Positions 54,590 through 64,000 of a stretch of 64,000 nucleotides of DNA are shown piece after piece (position 1 is the stretch's first letter; each line of letters begins with the position of its first letter). Below the pieces are notes generated by a model, which saw only the letters and a program-made list of their open reading frames with translations, had not been told where the DNA came from and searched no databases. Location of the stretch: positions 1 through 64,000 of the forward strand of contig QXCR01000069.1 in assembly GCA_004380135.1 (NCBI GenBank), given 5' to 3'. The stretch comes from Stemphylium vesicarium. Taxonomy: Eukaryota; Ascomycota; Dothideomycetes; Pleosporales; Pleosporaceae. Both the position numbers and the translations under genes were made by a program.

Positions 54590-56913
54590 TCAAAACACGA
54601 TACTCCGCCATGTTCTCGACGCCTTTTCCCGTTTAGTGGGCTCTTCCTTGTCACCGGGGAGATTCAAATCGCCCATGGACTGCAAGAGACGATGTAGACG
54701 TTGGTCCGTTGGATCAGACGTAATTGCCTCTACGTTCACGGGATACTCGCTATAGGCATGTTCAATCATCGACTTCTCCCTTGAATCCTCATCCTTGATG
54801 TGTGCCCAGTCTTCCAGTAGTTTGACGTCAGCAGGGTTCATACGGTCGCGTAGTATGCGAAAGACGAGCTCGGATAAGAAGAAGTTGCGACCCTGGTCAC
54901 GTAAGCCTTTAGCACATAGAATAAGGGTAGCTCTTGTAGCCTTCATTACAGCTGCGAAATGCTGCTGCTGCTGGGCTTCCGGGGTGCGCAGGCGTTCTAT
55001 CGAGTCAAAGCCCAATTGGACAAGTACTTGAAGCAAGAAGATATAGTATGCTTCGAAGCCATGCCGGTGGTAGAACATGTGCAGAAGCGTGTGGAGGCTT
55101 GCTTTGGACGCGGCGAATATTCGAGGCGGGCTGAAACCGGAATGCTTCTGGAAGGCACCTGTGTGATTCGGCTCATTGAAAGAAGTTTGTGACGTCAAAA
55201 ATGGCCTGAATGTCATGGTGACAAGGTTGTGGAATTGCATACTGCAGTCATAAGGTCAGTAGTTCCCATGGCATGGCAGAATTCAAGCCTTACTGCAGAA
55301 GAAGTTGAGTTGGCATTGCGATATTCCGTGGCTGCAGTGGGCCTGGGAGATGTTGAAACCAGTCGATGAGCATTTGATGGTAGCGGCCTGCCAGCTCCAA
55401 GTCGAGATGACTCTGACCATGATTGTTCGGAAGCGCTTTTCCGGCGATGTCATTCATGATACGCCGAAGCTTGATGAGGGCAAGGAACGTCTGGCCAAGA
55501 TGAATGGGGGTCTAGCAAAGATGGTCAGAGTTTCTCAGACCATAAGACAATCATGTACGCCCGTGTTTGAATGGGACTTACCAGGTGGGTTGCAAGGGGG
55601 TACTTGACCCAGATTTCTCCGAAGAAATCCTGTGCATCTTGGTACGCGGGTAACCCTTCCTCTGGTGGCAGTCGTGCAAGCGGGGGCTTCATAAGATAGA
55701 AACAAGAGAACCTGAAGCTAGATTAGATTTCACCATGACATCACGTTAGGGTGGTAGGGTGTTGCAATTTCGTACGCTTGCTGTGAGAAGATGCCCCAGG
55801 CTGTAATGGTTCGGGAAACGCGCTCCTTTTGGCTTTTGTATTCTGGCTTTGTAGCAAATAGTTCTAATTGATTCGCAAGAGCCAGAGCGTGAGACCATAT
55901 AGTCCATCCCATCTTGTCCATGCCATTGGCGAAGAAGATGCGACCCAAGATGGTTGCTGCCTGGGCAGACGGAAGTGCACATGTGGCGCGCGACTGGTCC
56001 AATTCCCAGAGTCGCCTCGTCTCGGCCATGAAGATATAGCCAAAGGTCCTGGGGTTCCAAAACTCGGCACGGTTTTGCATAGAGTTCATTCCGTGACATG
56101 CAGCCGTGAGAATGGCGTTGACCAGAAGCGACGAGCAAAAGTCGGTTTTTCCCGCGATCAGGTCGTCGAGGAAATGGTCCTTGTGGAAGCAGGGCCAGAG
56201 CGGGTACTCGTACAGCAAGTATGCCTCGATGAGCCTGGTGAGGAAGACGTCGTCGCTGCTCACAGTGGTCCATCTGGACGGCCTCATGGAATGTGGCGTG
56301 ATGCGCGGGTCGTAGATGCGGGCGCCAGGATAGGGAACGCAGTAGATGGCATGGCGGATCTGGTGCTCGATGTCGACGCCATGGTGGGCCGTCTCGGATG
56401 ACAGGGCACGGTAGAGGGTGGAGCCAAGATAGGGATTGTCGGTACCGTCAAACAGGGGCATCATGTCAGCAAGATAGGGCGAGGAGAATTGAAAAGTCGT
56501 GTCTGGGACGAGCATGAGCTGCAGACGCAGACTGCCATACTCGATGTAGCGCAGGACGGTATGCACGTCGGCACCCTGGCGGATCTGGGCCAGCATCTCA
56601 TTAGCGACTCCTGGTGGCTGCGAGCGCAGATGGGCAAAGAGTCGATCGAGGCCGTTGGCGGATTCGGCATGCGTGTGCTCGTGCTTGCGTTTGGACGCTG
56701 TTGCTACGGGCCGGGCCGGATGCAGGACAGAATAGTTGCATGGTGTATGGCGCTTGCGGCACTCTTTGCACTGCGGTCGCTCCGTCGAACACTAGCAACA
56801 TGTCAGATATGCGCCAGCAACGACAGACAGGCCTCTTTTCGTACTTGGGTGATGCGGCCGCGACAGGCGTTGCAGGCGCCGGCGCCCACGATGTCGTCCA
56901 AGGCCAAGGTCAT
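54590..56913 (-). CDS. Zn2Cys6 transcription factor with fungal_trans domain
   Basis: A DNA-binding nuclear regulator. The proposed CDS is complement(join(54590..55241,55294..55511,55582..55711,55776..56791,56845..56913)), 694 aa, phases all consistent. The zinc cluster is completed by splicing: CNACRGRITQ from exon 1 joins CSTERPQCKECRKRHTPC in exon 2, giving the standard CX2CX6CX6CX2CX6C. The middle-homology (fungal_trans) region runs from about 140 to 430, with the landmarks DDVFLTRLIEAYLLYEYP, the conserved GRIFFANGMDKMGWTIW piece, and AWGIFSQQA joined across an intron to FSCFYLMKPP. The C-terminal half contains HMQFHNLVTMTFRPFL, common in NirA/AmyR-style factors. The N-terminal extension before the cluster is only about 13 residues. 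The target pathway is unknown. It is divergent from a second Zn2Cys6 gene. Confidence 0.88.
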
Positions 56914-57312
56914 GTTGCTTGCTTGCCGAAGAGAGGCCGCGCCGCGACGAGACGGGAATGATGGGTGCTGGGTGCTGGCCCATGGGCAATGGCTAAGTAC
57001 CTAGGCATGCCCGCGCGTCGGCTTCGTTCCTCGCCTGCCAGACCAAGTGCAATTCACATGCACACATGACGTCACCGCCAGAGTAGCAGTTGGCTGCGGC
57101 CCAGTCCGCCCCAGCCAATCACCGTCTTTCTCGTCTCCCAGTCCCATCTCCAACCCATAATTATCTTGCCCAGAGGCCTCCGCGAACAAACATGCACCTT
57201 GTTCTGACTGACATCTGCCTCCCCAGCCCAAACACATGAAGTCCATGTCCATATCCATGTCCACATCCATGTCCATATCCATGTCCATGTCCCCGGCCAC
57301 TGACCTGCCCTA
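56914..57312. promoter_or_regulatory. Shared 399-bp divergent promoter of two Zn2Cys6 genes
   Basis: The start codons of the two regulators face away from each other across 399 bp. The right part holds a hexamer-type tandem repeat (57240-57294). No other gene fits in the space, so both promoters must share or abut here; co-regulation is inference. Confidence 0.6.
57240..57294. repeat. Imperfect ATGTCC/ATATCC hexamer repeat
   Basis: About nine consecutive six-base units alternating ATGTCC, ATATCC and ACATCC. The minus strand reads as Asp-Met codons, which explains a spurious Met/Asp-rich ORF. Confidence 0.88.
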
Positions 57313-60187
57313 ATGGACGACAAGCAGCGTTATGCCCCTGACCACTCGGCCGAGTCGTCGTGGGCCCGGCACGACGACAAGGTGGCTATCCCAAGGCTGC
57401 AAAACATCAATTACCAGCTGCCCGCCACCACGCGCCCCCAACGCCTGCGCACCGACGTAGTGAGCAAGGCCGTAAGTGCCAAGTCGGTGACCAGTGCGAT
57501 TGGCCCAGAGCTGACACCCTCTCCAGTGTACCCAGTGTCGCAAGCGAAGTGGGTCCCCCAAAGAACATGCCCGACCGAGGGTGCTTGCTGACGGCGGCCA
57601 GAAATCAAATGCTCTGGCAGCAAACCGCGTTGCATCAACTGCGACCGCCACGGCCATGACTGCCACTACGAACTGGAGCGCAAGGACCGTCTGCGCGACG
57701 CACTCCACAAGAACCAGACGCTCACTGACCTCTTGCTTGACGTCAGCAGCCAGCTCGACGAGGAAAGCAAGAAGAAGGTCGACCACGCACTGGCCTCGTT
57801 TGAAGACGACACTCCACCCCCAGCGACCCTGCTGCGCCCGCCTCCCTCGCAAAGCAAGCGGCAGCGGAAAGCCTCGTCTGCCCACGACGACGAGCATGAC
57901 CATGCGAGCATCACTTCTGCAGATGGCGGAGAGGCACACGTCTCCGCCTCGGTAGGCTCAAACGAGGACCTGGATTTTGTTCAGGAGGATCTACTGCAGG
58001 GCGAAGAAGCAGATGATGCTGGCTACATGGGCCGCAACTCCCAGGTCCAATGGCTGCGTGCGCTCGAGGGAAAAGTTGGACAGCCTCAAGGCGAGCCTCA
58101 AGACATGCCTTACGGCCCGCCCGGGACCAGTGCCGACGCATTCAACCAGCGTGCCGAAGCCCTTCGTGAGCGCCAGCTCAGACTCGACCAGGCACAATCT
58201 CATCAAGGGCCCTCCACGGGCCATTACTTCTATCTCGATGCAACCAACATCGATATCGACATTGGCGATCCGCACGTGATTCCTTCTGCTGGCACTGCCG
58301 AGACCCTATTTGACTACTACAAAGAAGCAGTACATAGTCCTTTCAAGCTCATTGACGACCAATTCGAGTCACAGATGAAGCGATATTTCGCAAGGGTTTA
58401 CATCGGCGATACCGTCAACATCGACTCTAAATGGAAAGCCGTCATGAACCTCGTCTTTGCCATTGGCGCGCGGTACTCGCATCTTATTGGCGCTGATTGG
58501 CAAGCCGACGACCGGGACCACTTGGTTTACATGTGGAGAGCGGTCCATCTCTTGCAACTTCAATCCATGAAGACCCTCGTTTCACACCCCGACCAGTTGT
58601 TGATACAGGTAAGCACATCAACTTCTCATTTGCACCTTTTCTCACCCTGTCTAGGCGACTGGACTACTCTCATTCTACTACCTCACCATTGGCCACGTTA
58701 GCAGGTAAGTCAAAATCTCTGACAGAATTTCATCAGTACGACACCTGAATACTCCCTAAAACATCTCACAGAGCTTGGTATATCATCGGCATTGCTATCC
58801 GCCATGCACAAGCTGCAGGTCTTCACCTGAGACATGAGGATCCCTCCATGCCCTCTCTCAGGAGAAAGACGTTGGCTCAGATGTGGTGGGCCTTGAACTC
58901 CATCGAATGCGCCATCACTACGATTACGGGCCGACCTCGTGCAATATACTCTCAAGACTGTACGGTGCCTCCGCCGGGAACAGTCGGCACCGAAATGCAA
59001 CGAGATTCGCGCGAGAACACGACGTCCAATGTGTCTGCAGTCTCGTCCGGAGTCAGTCTCGCCACCGCCTCCTCCACTTGCGAGACAAACGTAGATGCAT
59101 TCGATGTAGCCTACGTTGCGCTGGACATCATCATGGATAAAATACTTTCTGGTCTGTATTCCGCGCGGAAGTCTGTCAAGTCTTGGAGCAGCGCCCAGAA
59201 GATGATCATCTCGCTTTCTGATGAGTTGGAAACTTGGGCATTAAAATCGCTGCCAGAGGGCCTTTCCGCGGCTACTGTGAGAACAACTTATCACAACATC
59301 GACCGGGAACAGTTTCTACTTCATCTCTACTACTACAACGCCAAGATTTGCATCACCCGGCCCTGTCTCTGCCGGCTGGACATGCGCATCAAAGCACAGA
59401 GCGAAGAGTCTGCTCGTTTCAACCAGAAAACAGCTGAAGCTTGTCTTGGCGCAGCCATGGACATGGCGACGATCCTACCCGACGTGCCAAATCCTGCATG
59501 GTATTACAGGAACGGGCCTTGGTGGCTGGCTGTACACATGAGTAAGTCTCTTGGTCACCATCGTAAACAGAGTACTCGGCTAACTTTTGTAATATAGTCA
59601 TGCAAGCCCTCACTGTGCTTTTGCTCGAGCTCTCGTTGAACTGTATGCACTTGACAGTCCACAAATCACATGTCACTTCGTCTGTCGATAAGCTCATAGG
59701 GTGGCTTGACGCGATGAGATCCGTCGACGCGGTCAGTCAGAGCGCGTACAGTATTGTTACAAAGGTTTTGAGCAAGCAAAGCCAACAGAATGCTGCCGAA
59801 AAGGGCATGCCTCGACCACCTATTGCAGAAGCACCCGAACAGCAAAACTTCGGTACATCCGAGTGTATATCCGGACCTCAGCAGCCAAACAGCATGTATG
59901 GCGAACCGCCTACATCACAGAACATGGACGGCGCATGGTTTGGATCCGATGTCTTCAACAGCGGGCCATATTTCTCACAACCGGATGCCGGAATTTTCTA
60001 CCCGGGTGACGTTTCCGGTTCAGACTATTTGAATGATTCAGATGCGGGCGCGCTTGAATTTGGACAGCCGCAAATGGGGTTGTTCTATGGAAATCCCTAT
60101 TCGGCTTCCTTGGACCAGTGGAATTGGGACCACGCAGCGTTTGATGATTCCGGTCAGGCCTTGGGTGGTGAGCCCCCGCAATACTAA
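57313..60187 (+). CDS. Zn2Cys6 transcription factor with split zinc cluster and micro-exon
   Basis: The proposed CDS is join(57313..57471,57527..57548,57602..58608,58655..58704,58772..59541,59598..60187), 865 aa, in phase throughout. The zinc cluster CTQCRKRKIKCSG, then CINCDRHGHDC (CX2CX6CX6CX2CX6C), is assembled from a 22-nt micro-exon (TGT ACC CAG TGT CGC AAG CGA A) and the next exon. It sits at about residues 54-81. A coiled-coil-like linker (LHKNQTLTDLLLDVSSQLDE) follows, then an acidic/Ser-rich region. The fungal_trans domain begins near TLFDYYKEAVHSPFKLIDDQF and includes AGLHLRHEDPSMPSLRRKT, the usual motif near its middle. The C-terminus (from about residue 745) is Gly/Asp/aromatic-rich and could be an activation region (YFSQPDAGIFYPGDVSGSDY). 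The target genes are unknown. Confidence 0.88.
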
Positions 60188-60908
60188 TTGCGTGGGGCTT
60201 GGGTACAGGAAGAAGTCGCCGTTATCCCGCGTATGCTTTGGCGGTCGTCACTGTTCCGCGTCAGGGAGTTTAGGAAAGAGTCTTCGCACAAGGAGTTGCT
60301 CTCGACATACCAAAGCGCATGCTGTAATAGAGAGAATTTCTTCGTTGCCTCTACCACCGATTGTGTTTTGGTTCTTTTATTTCCTTACCAGCAAACACAT
60401 TCTTACTTGCACTGCATGTAGTATAAGAAAAAGTTGTCGAGTCCCACCAGACGAAAAGGTAACACGTTCACACCTGCCTCACCTGCCTCAACCCTAAACA
60501 TGCTTTCTACAGCCCCAACAATACCTTCAATACCGCTCCCCACCATCTCTCACTGCATTCACCACATCCATGGTCTCTAATCTCCCCCCACACGCTTCGT
60601 TCTCCACCAGACGACCAAAGCCATCCTCCTTTTCCTCGTCGTAAAAATGGTTTATAAAGCGCCGACCCCCTAGACTGCAAGCCCAATCTTGTCCCTCGCT
60701 CCGGGTAAACCCGCCTCATATATTTCTAGCACAGTCATCGCGTGTTCTGATAAACGTACCCTATATCCACGTTTTTCCACCGTAAACGACGTATCTGGGA
60801 CTTGTTTCTAGCGTGTGTGTGATTTCAGAGGGAGGGGGAGAAGCCGGCGGGGCGTTTTGTTAGCACTGTGAGGGTGGGTTGGTTGGTTGGGGACGGAGAG
60901 GGAAGGGG

Positions 60909-60910
<2 letters not shown>

Positions 60911-60949
<39 letters not shown>
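60911..60949. repeat. (GT)n microsatellite
   Basis: About 19 uninterrupted GT dinucleotides. Confidence 0.97.
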
Positions 60950-60950
<1 letters not shown>

Positions 60951-61085
60951 AAAGAAATGTATAATAGGGAGGGATGAGTGAGAAAAATTGGATGCGAAAG
61001 GGGGGAATAAATCCCGGTGGACAACAAACAAACAGACGAACAGAACTGCCTTGAACTTTTCACACATTGTACAACGTGACAAGGA

Positions 61086-61136
61086 AGAGAGAGAGAGACA
61101 GAGAGAGACAGAGAGAGACAGAGAGAGAGACAGAGA
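61086..61136. repeat. (GAGAGAGACA)n purine-rich tandem repeat
   Basis: About five copies of a ten-base GAGAGAGACA-like unit, nearly all purine on the plus strand. Confidence 0.93.
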
Positions 61137-61294
61137 AAAGCTAATATCCTAAGAATGAGAGCTCCTAAAAAAACAAAAAAATAAAAAGATTAAACTAAAA
61201 ACTTATACATATCTTTAAAAGCACCCCCCTATTCGTCCACACGAACACTACCCTCGTCCCCCAACCCCTCCAAAAAACGCGCCTCACCCTCCAC

Positions 61295-61492
61295 CTATTT
61301 ACCCAAAATCGGCTCTGGCGGCCAGCCGCATGTACCGCTTGTGCAGCACACGACGCACAAACATTGTTTGCAAAGAAGAAGAATTTGACGGCCCGCGGTC
61401 ATGGCATCGTCGATATAATGTGGCGCCGAGGTCTCGGACTGGTGTCGCGCTGCTTGTGCATGTAGTTTATAATCGCGTTCTTGGTTGGCCAA
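61295..61492 (-). CDS. Possible small Cys-rich protein exon
   Basis: An open frame of about 65 codons, possibly preceded by a pyrimidine-rich acceptor (CTTTCATCATCACTTCAAG) ending near 61505. Its end reads ILLLCKQCLCVVCCTSGTCG and then WPPEPILGK, a compact Cys-rich tail like that of small membrane-associated CYSTM-type proteins. The only in-frame ATG is internal (MTAGRQ, near 61401), so an upstream exon would be needed. A GTAAGT donor at about 61728 and a TATATAA at 61833-61839 on the same strand would suit a spliced transcript. This is a weak call; it may be non-coding. Confidence 0.3.
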   Translation of the reverse strand: MANQERDYKLHAQAARHQSETSAPHYIDDAMTAGRQILLLCKQCLCVVCCTSGTCGWPPEPILGK

Positions 61493-61832
61493 GGCAGCTT
61501 GAAGTGATGATGAAAGAGGTGTAGATCATGGTTTTTGTAGGTTATGAACGGGGATGATAGGGGTGGGGTGTAGGAGGAGGTTGGGCGTGTCATTGCGGTG
61601 ATGGAAAATGGGGGTGATGAGGAGTTTGGTTATTATTGCGCTGCCTACATTTCCTCCGGGCTATATGTTTTTTTTTGTGGTGAGAGGGGGTTGAAAAAGG
61701 ACATGGTTTGTGGCAAGGGGGGACTTACGCCGAGGATTGCAATGTTTTTTGTAACGGTTTGGACCTTGCCAAGATCCACTCCGGTACAAGTTAGGTACGG
61801 CTATCGCTACCACACTTTATCATCCCACACAC

Positions 61833-61839
61833 TTATATA
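61833..61839 (-). promoter_or_regulatory. Possible TATA box (minus strand)
   Basis: TATATAA on the minus strand, upstream of the candidate small Cys-rich exon. It is supported only by that coincidence. Confidence 0.25.
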
Positions 61840-62919
61840 GCTGCTCTCCTTCGTAGCTATACAATGACAACGCAGTCCTCCCCCTCTCCTCACACCGTTA
61901 CATTTTTGAGTTGCATGGCTTTGATGGCTTTGATGGCTTTGGTTTGTTTGTTGCTTTGGGATGATGGGCCTTTGGGTTTGTCTGATGATACTGGCTTTTT
62001 GTAATGAAGAGATGGAAATGGAGAGACTTGATATAGCTTTATATTCACGTCGGGTTCTAAATACTCGCCCTTAAGGCGTCTTGTGTATGTCGTGCGCATG
62101 CTGCATCTCGTCTTACCGCGCGCTGGACAGTGAAATTAGAGGCTAGGCATCAGCAGGCAGCTGGTGTACGTTGTTGCCTGGCAGCCTATCTAGGTATTCT
62201 GCATCATGCACAGAGCACTGGAGTTATGTTGACTAACAGCTGGCAATCGGTACCCAGATGTCGGCTTCGGGACTGGATCAGCGCCCGATGCGCTAAGACA
62301 TCACGCTTGTCCTGTTACGGCATGGTGGAGTGACCTGCCAGATAGCACGCTCACGTGTCTTGTTCGGCGTTTGAACTTTTGGCGTTGGTCGCAGTCTTAG
62401 AAAGATCAGACGCCGACGTTGAGCGCGACGGTTTGGATTTTACCCCGTCGGGGGTTTTAGGGTCGTCGCAGGGTGTTTCGAGACGCTTTTATCATATGGG
62501 ATAAAATCCAGCCGGGTCAGTCACTGATTGATTATCACTCCCTGGTTCAGTGCACATCGCGAGACGTCAATCAGCATGACGATGGCGGGGCAGTCGAGGG
62601 GCGTGGTGGGGCAGCATCATCGCGTTGTTTGTCGCGACACAAGCTCAAGAACCGATGACGACCTTGTGGGAGCAAACCACTACGCTGTCTCTCTAGCGAG
62701 GTAAATTACCACGCTCGTTCTCAGTGTGGTAGAAGTCTCGGTCCGAGATAAGCCGGTAGGAGGAGCTCCGCAGCGCGATAAAAGGGAACCAAATGCCGCT
62801 GTGCTGAAGTTGACATTACCCGGCAACTCACTTCCATCGTCCCCTCCCCTCCATTTCCTCCTCACAAGAGCCGTCCTCAATCTACAATCTGCTGTTACAA
62901 GCCCAAACGCACATACACA

Positions 62920-64000
62920 ATGTCTCAACGAGGGGCACTACTAATCGGAAAGCTGGCACATGCTGGGAAAGAATGGCAGCAATGCTCGCAAGTCGCATCA
63001 AAGCTGTATGAGTACCCGAGTGGTAACCGCGACGACTTCATCTCCAAATGCAAGAGCGGCGAGTTTGATGGCATATACGCTCTCTACCGAAGCAACGACT
63101 CAAACCCCATCACCGGAGACTTCAACGCCGAGTTGCTCGATGCGCTACCTAAAAGCCTAAAGTACGTTTGCCATAACGGCGCTGGATACAACAACATCGA
63201 CGTTGCAGCATGCACAAAGAGGGGCATCTCAGTGTCGAGTACGCCGATAGCAGTCAATGACGCGACTGCGGACGTGGCCATCTGGCTCATGCTCGGCGCA
63301 CTCCGAAACATCAAGCAATCATACATGGCAGTCAACAACGGTTAGCAACAACCACGCTGCACCCTCAGATATATAACTAACAGAGAAACAGGCAAATGGC
63401 GCGGAAACTTTGCCCTCGGACACGACCCCAAAAACAAGACCCTCGGTATCCTCGGTATGGGTGGTATCGGCTCGGCGGTCGCCCACCGCGCAAAGGCTTT
63501 TGGCATGAAGATACAATACCACAACCGCCACCAGCTTCCCGCCAGCGAAGAGAACGGCGCAAAGTACGTCAGCTTTGACGAATTGCTCAAGACATCCGAT
63601 GTCCTCAGCCTGAACCTGGCTCTCAACGCTTCAACTACACACATCATTGGCAAGGAGCAATTCAAGGCGATGAAAGATGGCGTCATCATTGTCAACACGG
63701 CAAGAGGCGCTTTGATCGACGAGGCTGCGCTGGTGGATGCGCTGAAGAGTGGCAAGGTCTGGACTTGTGGTCTGGACGTATTCGAGGAGGAGCCCAAGAT
63801 CCACCCGGGTCTGTTGGAGTGCGAAAACGCCGTGTTGCTGCCTCACATTGGAACTGCGACATTCGAGACACAGGTGAATTCCAAATCTGGAAACTATTGT
63901 ATCGTTGGCTAACTCTTTCCAGCGCGACATGGAGATACTCGTGCTAGACAACCTGAAGTCGGCCATCCAGAGCGATAAGCTGCTGACGCAGGTACCGGAG
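62920..64000 (+). CDS. D-2-hydroxyacid dehydrogenase, 3' end outside window
   Basis: An NAD(P)-dependent dehydrogenase of the glyoxylate/hydroxypyruvate reductase type. The visible CDS is join(62920..63340,63392..63873,63923..64000), continuing beyond the window; 327 residues are seen. The N-terminal substrate domain includes YVCHNGAGYNNIDVAACTKRG and NDATADVAIWLMLGALRN. The Rossmann fold begins at LGILGMGGIGSAVAHRAKAF (GxGxxG). The catalytic triad region is intact: Arg in VNTARGALIDEAALV, Glu in GLDVFEEEP and His in LLPHIGTAT. The substrate (glyoxylate, hydroxypyruvate or branched 2-keto acids) cannot be fixed. The start is the first ATG after a CT/CA-rich leader. Introns are 49-51 bp. Confidence 0.94.

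Larger units (their letters stand above)
60188..62919. other. 2.7-kb gene-poor stretch with microsatellites
   Basis: It contains a GT tract (60911-60949), a purine tract (61086-61136), a possible small Cys-rich minus-strand exon (61295-61492) and a minus-strand TATATAA (61833-61839). From 62.1 to 62.9 kb no gene is seen; the end is the CT-rich leader of the dehydrogenase gene. Confidence 0.5.

Noticed and set aside
57001..57300. Met/Asp-repeat minus-strand ORF
   Set aside because: Produced by the ATGTCC/ATATCC hexamer repeat in the shared promoter; not a gene.
1..64000. CRISPR arrays, tRNA or rRNA genes
   Set aside because: Eukaryotic sequence with no regularly spaced repeats of that kind; no A/B-box pair or rRNA sequence was found by reading, although a tRNA search tool was not run.

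Overview
The window looks like nuclear DNA of a filamentous ascomycete. Most genes carry introns of 46-120 bp with GTRNGT donors and CTRAC-type branch sites, and coding DNA is GC-rich. The gene families are typically fungal: Zn2Cys6 factors, a HET protein, a HeLo-like/ankyrin protein, GPI-type secreted enzymes, DUF8035 and DUF7728 proteins, and an RfeG-like regulator. The overall style suggests Dothideomycetes, probably Pleosporales; that placement is inference. I found no tRNA, rRNA, CRISPR or intact transposon.

Layout. 1-10 kb is the most accessory part: a 23-base C run, a decayed gene (365-1514, minus), an oversized MFS sugar-porter gene (2182-4575, minus), a HeLo-like/ankyrin gene (5756-6919), a pair of diverged ~100-bp direct repeats (6944 and 7869), and a secreted SnoaL-like protein (8342-9000). 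10-15 kb holds an intronless cytochrome P450, a GPI-type PLC-like phosphodiesterase (minus) and a calycin-like protein. 15.2-19.3 kb is an Hrr1/SAD-3/ZNFX1-type RNA-silencing helicase (minus). 21.3-23.3 kb is an arginine-rich DUF8035 protein, 25.4-27.1 kb a DOMON-cytochrome b561 protein, and 27.4-28.8 kb a HET protein (minus). 29.4-33 kb holds a DUF7728 membrane protein, histone H4 and an isochorismatase-type hydrolase (minus). 33.8-35.5 kb is an APC-type permease and 36.3-36.9 kb a frameshifted zinc-knuckle ORF. 37.2-39.9 kb holds a small ORF and a coiled-coil/repeat/membrane protein.

A 4.8-kb gene-poor stretch (39.9-44.7 kb) precedes an RfeG-like gene. Then come a secreted six-hairpin-like protein (47.5-49.3 kb), DNA polymerase eta (49.6-51.8 kb, minus) and a caleosin (52.8-53.9 kb). 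Two Zn2Cys6 regulators are transcribed divergently from a 399-bp shared promoter (54.6-60.2 kb). After another 2.7-kb gene-poor stretch, a D-2-hydroxyacid dehydrogenase starts at 62920 and runs off the window end.

There is no obvious operon-like pathway. Themes are self/non-self recognition or genome defence (HeLo-like/ankyrin, HET, Hrr1-like), DNA maintenance (H4, Pol eta), secreted or membrane redox and surface proteins, and transcriptional control. Exon structures below come from reading frames, splice signals and phase matching; nothing was checked against RNA or a database.
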